Source: Pantoea sp. (lineage in GTDB: Bacteria; Pseudomonadota; Gammaproteobacteria; Enterobacterales; Enterobacteriaceae). Taken from it: a stretch of 64,000 bases of DNA. The translations under genes and the position numbers were made by a program. The stretch is from the NCBI RefSeq assembly GCF_028283705.1, contig NZ_JAPWKD010000003.1, forward strand, positions 62,001 to 126,000, given 5' to 3'. This document shows positions 60,531-64,000 of the stretch, one piece after another; within the stretch, counting starts at the first letter, position 1; every line of letters begins with the position of its first letter. The notes under the pieces were generated by a model. It made no database searches, was not told where the DNA came from, and saw only the letters and a list, made by a program, of their open reading frames with translations.

Positions 60531-60540
60531 TAGCAAAAAG

Positions 60541-60566
60541 CAAGCCCGTTCAGTTGAACGGGCTTG
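60541..60566 (+). terminator. Perfect hairpin terminator after the TonB receptor scrap
   Basis: CAAGCCCGTTCA and TGAACGGGCTTG form a perfect 12-base stem with a two-base loop, 11 bases after the receptor stop. It is preceded by an A-run (GCAAAAAG), so on the minus strand it could also end the cytochrome transcript with a CTTTTTGC tail. Confidence 0.7.
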
Positions 60567-60694
60567 GGTCATCTTAAATTCCGTTCATGATCCCACTCTT
60601 GCAGAGATGATTACCATCACCGAACCCGATCTGGAACCTCTCCCTCATAGCAGAACTGACCAGATGCGCATGAATACGCACCTGGCAGAAGTTA

Positions 60695-62032
60695 TCATCT
60701 GGAGATGCGCTTTCTTCTCCACCACCACAACAGTACCAAAATGACTGCCACACCCGCTAAAGCCATACCCACACGCGACACCAGCATCAACGGCGATGCT
60801 TCCCCACCGGCGCGAAGAGTTTTCACCCGGTCCGTGGTGATCTGCACTTTACTGTGGCCAATGTCCCGCATCACGTAATTTGTAATGTCGGCTATCTGTG
60901 CGTCATTGAGCGAACCGGCAAAGGCAATCATGCCCTGATCTTTTTCCGGCCAGACACCCTGCAATACTGCCATCGCCACGTTATCTGCCGTTGGTTTATC
61001 CAGCACCGGGTGGTTTTTCAACGCCGGCAGGCCGTTCAGCCCCTCGCCCGCCAGGTTGTGGCAGGCAGCACAGTTATTACGATACAACGCTTCACCACTG
61101 CTGATGCTGGCCTGCGGTGTATCATCCCCCTGCACTGGCGTCAGGCCGATCTTCACAACGGCAGCCTGATCAGCCTGATCTCCGGGCAACAGATACACTG
61201 CCATGGCGTGACGATCTTCCGGCGTAAGCCGCGAGAAACTTTTATCGATCGCTTCCAGCATCGGCCCGCCAGCGGTAGCACCATTACTGGCGTGCCCGGT
61301 CGCAAGATAGTCAGCCAGCATCTGGCGTGTCCAGTGTGATTTACCCTGTAACGCGGTGACGGTGATATCGGGAGCAAACCAGGTGCCCAGTGATGCACCC
61401 TGCAAATTTTTCGCCGTCTGTTCCGCCATCAGGAAATTACGTGGCGTATGGCAGGTGCTGCAGTGGGTTAATCCCTGCACCAGATATGCACCGCGGTTCC
61501 ATTCTGCAGATTGTGCGGCATCAGGCTGGAACGGTTGTTTGTCGAGGAACAGCCAGTTCCACGCTGCCATGCTGAAACGCAGGTTGAACGGGAACGGCAG
61601 CGCGGTCTTCTGCGGCTGGACATCCACCGGCTGAACGCCACGCATAAAGTAGGTATAGAGCGCAGCCACATCTTCATCGCTAAGCTTCGCATAGGCGGTA
61701 TAAGGCATTGCCGGATAGAGTTGACTGCCGTCACCACGCACACCTTCACGCAGCGCAGCTGCAAATTGCGCTTCGCTGTAGTTGCCGATCCCAGCGCTTT
61801 TGGACGGCGTAATGTTGGTACTGAAAATAGTGCCCAGCGGGCTGGATATCGCGTGGCCACCGCTGAACGGGGCTTTGCCTTCCTCAGTGTGGCAGGCACC
61901 GCAATCCCCGGCTATCGCCAGATATTCTCCACGCTTAATCAGAGCATTTTGATCCTCAGCCTGAGCCTGAGCCTGACTACAGAGCAAAGCCAGCACCCCC
62001 GCTGAGAGCAACGCTTTCCATTGCTTAGCCAT
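60695..62032 (-). CDS. Triheme cytochrome c subunit of an FAD-dependent sugar/gluconate dehydrogenase
   Basis: A 445-residue periplasmic, membrane-anchored cytochrome c. A signal peptide (LLSAGVLALLCSQAQAQA) is followed by three CxxCH heme sites at residues 44-48, 190-194 and 320-324, and a C-terminal anchor helix (VGMALAGVAVILVLLWWW) with RRKR after it. It takes electrons from the flavoprotein subunit and passes them to ubiquinone. Its ATG overlaps the flavoprotein stop by eight bases. The layout matches gluconate 2-dehydrogenase, 2-ketogluconate dehydrogenase, sorbitol and fructose dehydrogenases. Confidence 0.9.
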   Translation of the reverse strand: MAKQWKALLSAGVLALLCSQAQAQAEDQNALIKRGEYLAIAGDCGACHTEEGKAPFSGGHAISSPLGTIFSTNITPSKSAGIGNYSEAQFAAALREGVRGDGSQLYPAMPYTAYAKLSDEDVAALYTYFMRGVQPVDVQPQKTALPFPFNLRFSMAAWNWLFLDKQPFQPDAAQSAEWNRGAYLVQGLTHCSTCHTPRNFLMAEQTAKNLQGASLGTWFAPDITVTALQGKSHWTRQMLADYLATGHASNGATAGGPMLEAIDKSFSRLTPEDRHAMAVYLLPGDQADQAAVVKIGLTPVQGDDTPQASISSGEALYRNNCAACHNLAGEGLNGLPALKNHPVLDKPTADNVAMAVLQGVWPEKDQGMIAFAGSLNDAQIADITNYVMRDIGHSKVQITTDRVKTLRAGGEASPLMLVSRVGMALAGVAVILVLLWWWRRKRISR

Positions 62033-63629
62033 GTTGCGTCTCCTGCAAAATTTTATCGGCGGTGCGCAATGCCAGCGCCATGGCGGTGAGTGTTACGTTA
62101 CAGGTGCCAACGGTTGGCATTACGCCAGTACCCACCATAAACAGGTTCTGGTGATCATGCGCGCGTCCCCAGGGGTCGGTCACGCTGGTCGCCGGGTCCA
62201 GCCCCATCGACAATGTGCCGGTAATGTGCTGACGATTCGAAAAGCTGCCGCTTTTGCTGTGCTTAATGTTGGTGCCGCCCAGCTTTGCGGCAATGGCGTC
62301 ATAGCATTCGCGCGTTTTCGCTGCTCCCTTTATCTCATAGTCGCTGACATCCCAGTAAAGGGCTGGTGTGGGCAGACCGAGCGGATCTTTATTGCTGCTC
62401 AGCGTGACTCTGTTCTCAGGATTGGGTAACTGCTCCATCGCATTTTTGATACTAAGACGACGGGCCGCACGGAAGCGTATCTGATCCTGTAATTTCTGAC
62501 CAAATAACCCTTCCGCCAGCACCTCTTTGGTGACTGCCGCCACCTGAGAGGCATTGGAGATATCAATACGGAATGGCGCGTGCTCGCGACGAAAATCGCC
62601 GTCACGATACTGCCCAATGGAACACGGACTGACCGGCCCTCGCCCTGGCCAGATTTCCTCATCAACATCAAAAGTGACCCCAATTGCCGGGTGATCGCAC
62701 AGATTACGTCCGACGTTATCGCGTGCATTAGCGATACCCTGCGGGAACTTATCGCTCACCGACATCAGCAACAGCTTGGGGGTTTCAATCGCGTTAGCCG
62801 CCAGCACAAAGGTTTCCGCCGTGACGCGATGGCTTACCTTGTTCCAGTCGTAATAGCTGGCAGCCACAATGTTACCCTGTGCGTCGTGTTCCAGCTGATA
62901 CACAACCGCTTCGGTGATCACCTGCACACCGCTATCCTGAGCCTGTTGTGCTGCGATACCGCCATGGTACTGCGCATCAATCGGACACACGGGCATGCAG
63001 TTATTGTTGCCGCAGCAGGCAGGACGCCCATCATAGCTGTGACTGTTGCGCCCGGTGCTGTCATCCAGCACGGTGAAGTCGGGGGCGAGGCGCGCGGTAA
63101 CACGCTGCTGCAACCAGGAAGCCGGTACCCGATCCATCGGATAAGGTTTACTGCGAGGTGAGCCGTTGTCCGGCGAGCCGCCCACTCCGGCAATAACTTC
63201 CGCCTCATAGTAATAAGGTTCAAGTTCGTCATAGCCGAACGGCCAGTCTTTCCCGACACCATACTGTGACTGCTGGCGGAAATCGTTAGGGACAAAGCGC
63301 CATAACTGTGCCGCCCAGTGCCAACTGGTACCGCCAAATATGCGGATATATTGCGCGGCGAAAGGGTGTGGCCCGAGCTGATGAAGGTAACCATCCGGCT
63401 CCGGCGTATAGCGTGGTTGCGGTGCCATCGGCGAAAACGGATATGGCGACATAAAATCCGATTTGAATGCGGAGGCACGGAAACGTTCAACCAGTTCGTC
63501 ACGACCCACTTTCGGGCCGGATTCCAGCAGCAGCACAGATTTACCCGCTTTGGCCAGACGGGTAGCCAGCAGCGAGCCATTGACACCTGCGCCAATCACC
63601 ACCACATCAGCAGAATTATTTTTATTCAT
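62025..63629 (-). CDS. GMC flavoprotein subunit of a membrane sugar/gluconate dehydrogenase
   Basis: A 534-residue GMC oxidoreductase. The FAD fold opens with VVIGAGVNGSLLATRLAKAG (residues 10-29). A Cys cluster (ACCGNNNCMPVCPIDAQYHG) probably holds an iron-sulfur centre as in fructose and gluconate dehydrogenases. The C-terminal part has HITGTLSMG and the GTCNVTLTAMALALRTAD segment. I start at ATG 63629, since the longer frame overlaps the small subunit gene. Cytoplasmic folding and Tat export with the small subunit is the known scheme. It oxidises a sugar or sugar acid in the periplasm; the sugar cannot be named. Confidence 0.9.
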   Translation of the reverse strand: MNKNNSADVVVIGAGVNGSLLATRLAKAGKSVLLLESGPKVGRDELVERFRASAFKSDFMSPYPFSPMAPQPRYTPEPDGYLHQLGPHPFAAQYIRIFGGTSWHWAAQLWRFVPNDFRQQSQYGVGKDWPFGYDELEPYYYEAEVIAGVGGSPDNGSPRSKPYPMDRVPASWLQQRVTARLAPDFTVLDDSTGRNSHSYDGRPACCGNNNCMPVCPIDAQYHGGIAAQQAQDSGVQVITEAVVYQLEHDAQGNIVAASYYDWNKVSHRVTAETFVLAANAIETPKLLLMSVSDKFPQGIANARDNVGRNLCDHPAIGVTFDVDEEIWPGRGPVSPCSIGQYRDGDFRREHAPFRIDISNASQVAAVTKEVLAEGLFGQKLQDQIRFRAARRLSIKNAMEQLPNPENRVTLSSNKDPLGLPTPALYWDVSDYEIKGAAKTRECYDAIAAKLGGTNIKHSKSGSFSNRQHITGTLSMGLDPATSVTDPWGRAHDHQNLFMVGTGVMPTVGTCNVTLTAMALALRTADKILQETQHG

Positions 63630-63649
63630 AACGACATTACTCTTTAAAA

Positions 63650-64000
63650 TCAGGGTTGTTGCGCCCAGCTGCCACATTTGCCATACGAGAAGCTCGGCGG
63701 CACCAGCTTGTCATTCACCAGTTGGTTGGCGAGCGTATTAACGTAGGTGACATACAATGCATGTTTACCTTTGCCGACCACGCCGTTGTACCAGCCACCA
63801 AGGATCGCTTTCGCCAGCTTTTCACTGGCGACGTCACTGGCGGCAAACGTCAGGTGATCCTGTTGCAACAAACCGGGCTGGCTTTGTAGCAGAGCAGTGA
63901 GCTGCGTCAGTTCGGCAGTGAACGCCTGCTGGGTCTGATTCAGCGCAATAAATAACGCATGGGCAACGGTGCTATTGAGGTTCTCTTGCTGCGTCAGCCA
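63650..64000 (-). CDS. Small (Tat-signal) subunit of the sugar dehydrogenase, partial
   Basis: The frame is open to the right edge of the window and ends at 63650. The C-terminal segment AKAILGGWYNGVVGKGKHAL and the end LVPPSFSYGKCGSWAQQP match the FAD-SLDH small subunit family (WYTGVVG...PSYC...GxWA..P). The N-terminus, where the Tat signal would be, is outside the window. It chaperones and anchors the flavoprotein, 20 bases upstream of that gene. Confidence 0.85.
   Translation of the reverse strand, partial: WLTQQENLNSTVAHALFIALNQTQQAFTAELTQLTALLQSQPGLLQQDHLTFAASDVASEKLAKAILGGWYNGVVGKGKHALYVTYVNTLANQLVNDKLVPPSFSYGKCGSWAQQP

Noticed and set aside
1..64000. CRISPR arrays, tRNA and rRNA genes
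   Set aside because: Scanning by eye showed no regularly spaced repeats, cloverleaf-like tRNA sequences or rRNA signatures.

Overview
The window reads as accessory DNA from a Gram-negative gammaproteobacterium, most probably an enterobacterium and perhaps an Erwiniaceae member such as Pantoea or Erwinia. Three things point that way: gene scraps that resemble enterobacterial eptA, basR and manA; Fur boxes of the enterobacterial type; and a membrane sugar/gluconate dehydrogenase complex of the kind common in that family. There is no rRNA, tRNA, CRISPR array, replication or core housekeeping gene. The many truncated genes and IS remnants fit a plasmid or genomic island. The genus is an inference.

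Region 1 (1-16.1 kb) is a catabolic block. It holds a branched-chain-type ABC importer (end of a binding protein, LivHMGF) interleaved with a zinc alcohol dehydrogenase, a small monooxygenase-like protein, an aldehyde dehydrogenase and an M20 amidohydrolase. A second run follows: a ThDP enzyme, an RraA-like protein, an MHS-family symporter and a RidA protein. A MocR-LysR regulator pair then faces a class III aminotransferase. Together they look like uptake and breakdown of a nitrogenous, possibly ureido or omega-amino, compound.

Region 2 (16.2-26.1 kb) carries a serine hydrolase, a 54-residue ORF and an MFS exporter in one coupled operon with a divergent LysR gene. Next come a polar amino-acid ABC operon and a nitrate/sulfonate/taurine-type ABC operon.

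Region 3 (26.1-33 kb) is iron-linked and eroded. It has a Fur-box-preceded siderophore binding protein, a 51-residue membrane protein, the two ends of a deleted eptA-basR locus, two tandem PstS-like proteins without signal peptides, and two damaged IS1202-group elements.

Region 4 (33-44 kb) has an RND pump with its adaptor and two-component system, a MipA porin-like protein, scraps of manA and a two-partner secretion transporter, a RelBE-type toxin-antitoxin pair, a Kdo hydroxylase and an unrecognised membrane protein.

Region 5 (44.1-57.7 kb) is the most striking. A choline trimethylamine-lyase-like glycyl radical enzyme with its activase, two paired SMR proteins, a TetR regulator, a Gdx-like SMR, a second RND pump with a PerM-like permease, a TupA-like ATP-grasp protein and a creatinase-like M24 protein lie together. 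Four copies of one palindrome (AAGATACC-N4-GGTATCTT) sit in front of the transcription units. I read this as one TetR-controlled regulon for quaternary or guanidino amine metabolism and export.

Region 6 (57.7-64 kb) holds an unassigned stretch, a decayed AbiE toxin-antitoxin pair, the end of a TonB receptor, and a three-subunit FAD/cytochrome c sugar dehydrogenase that runs off the window.
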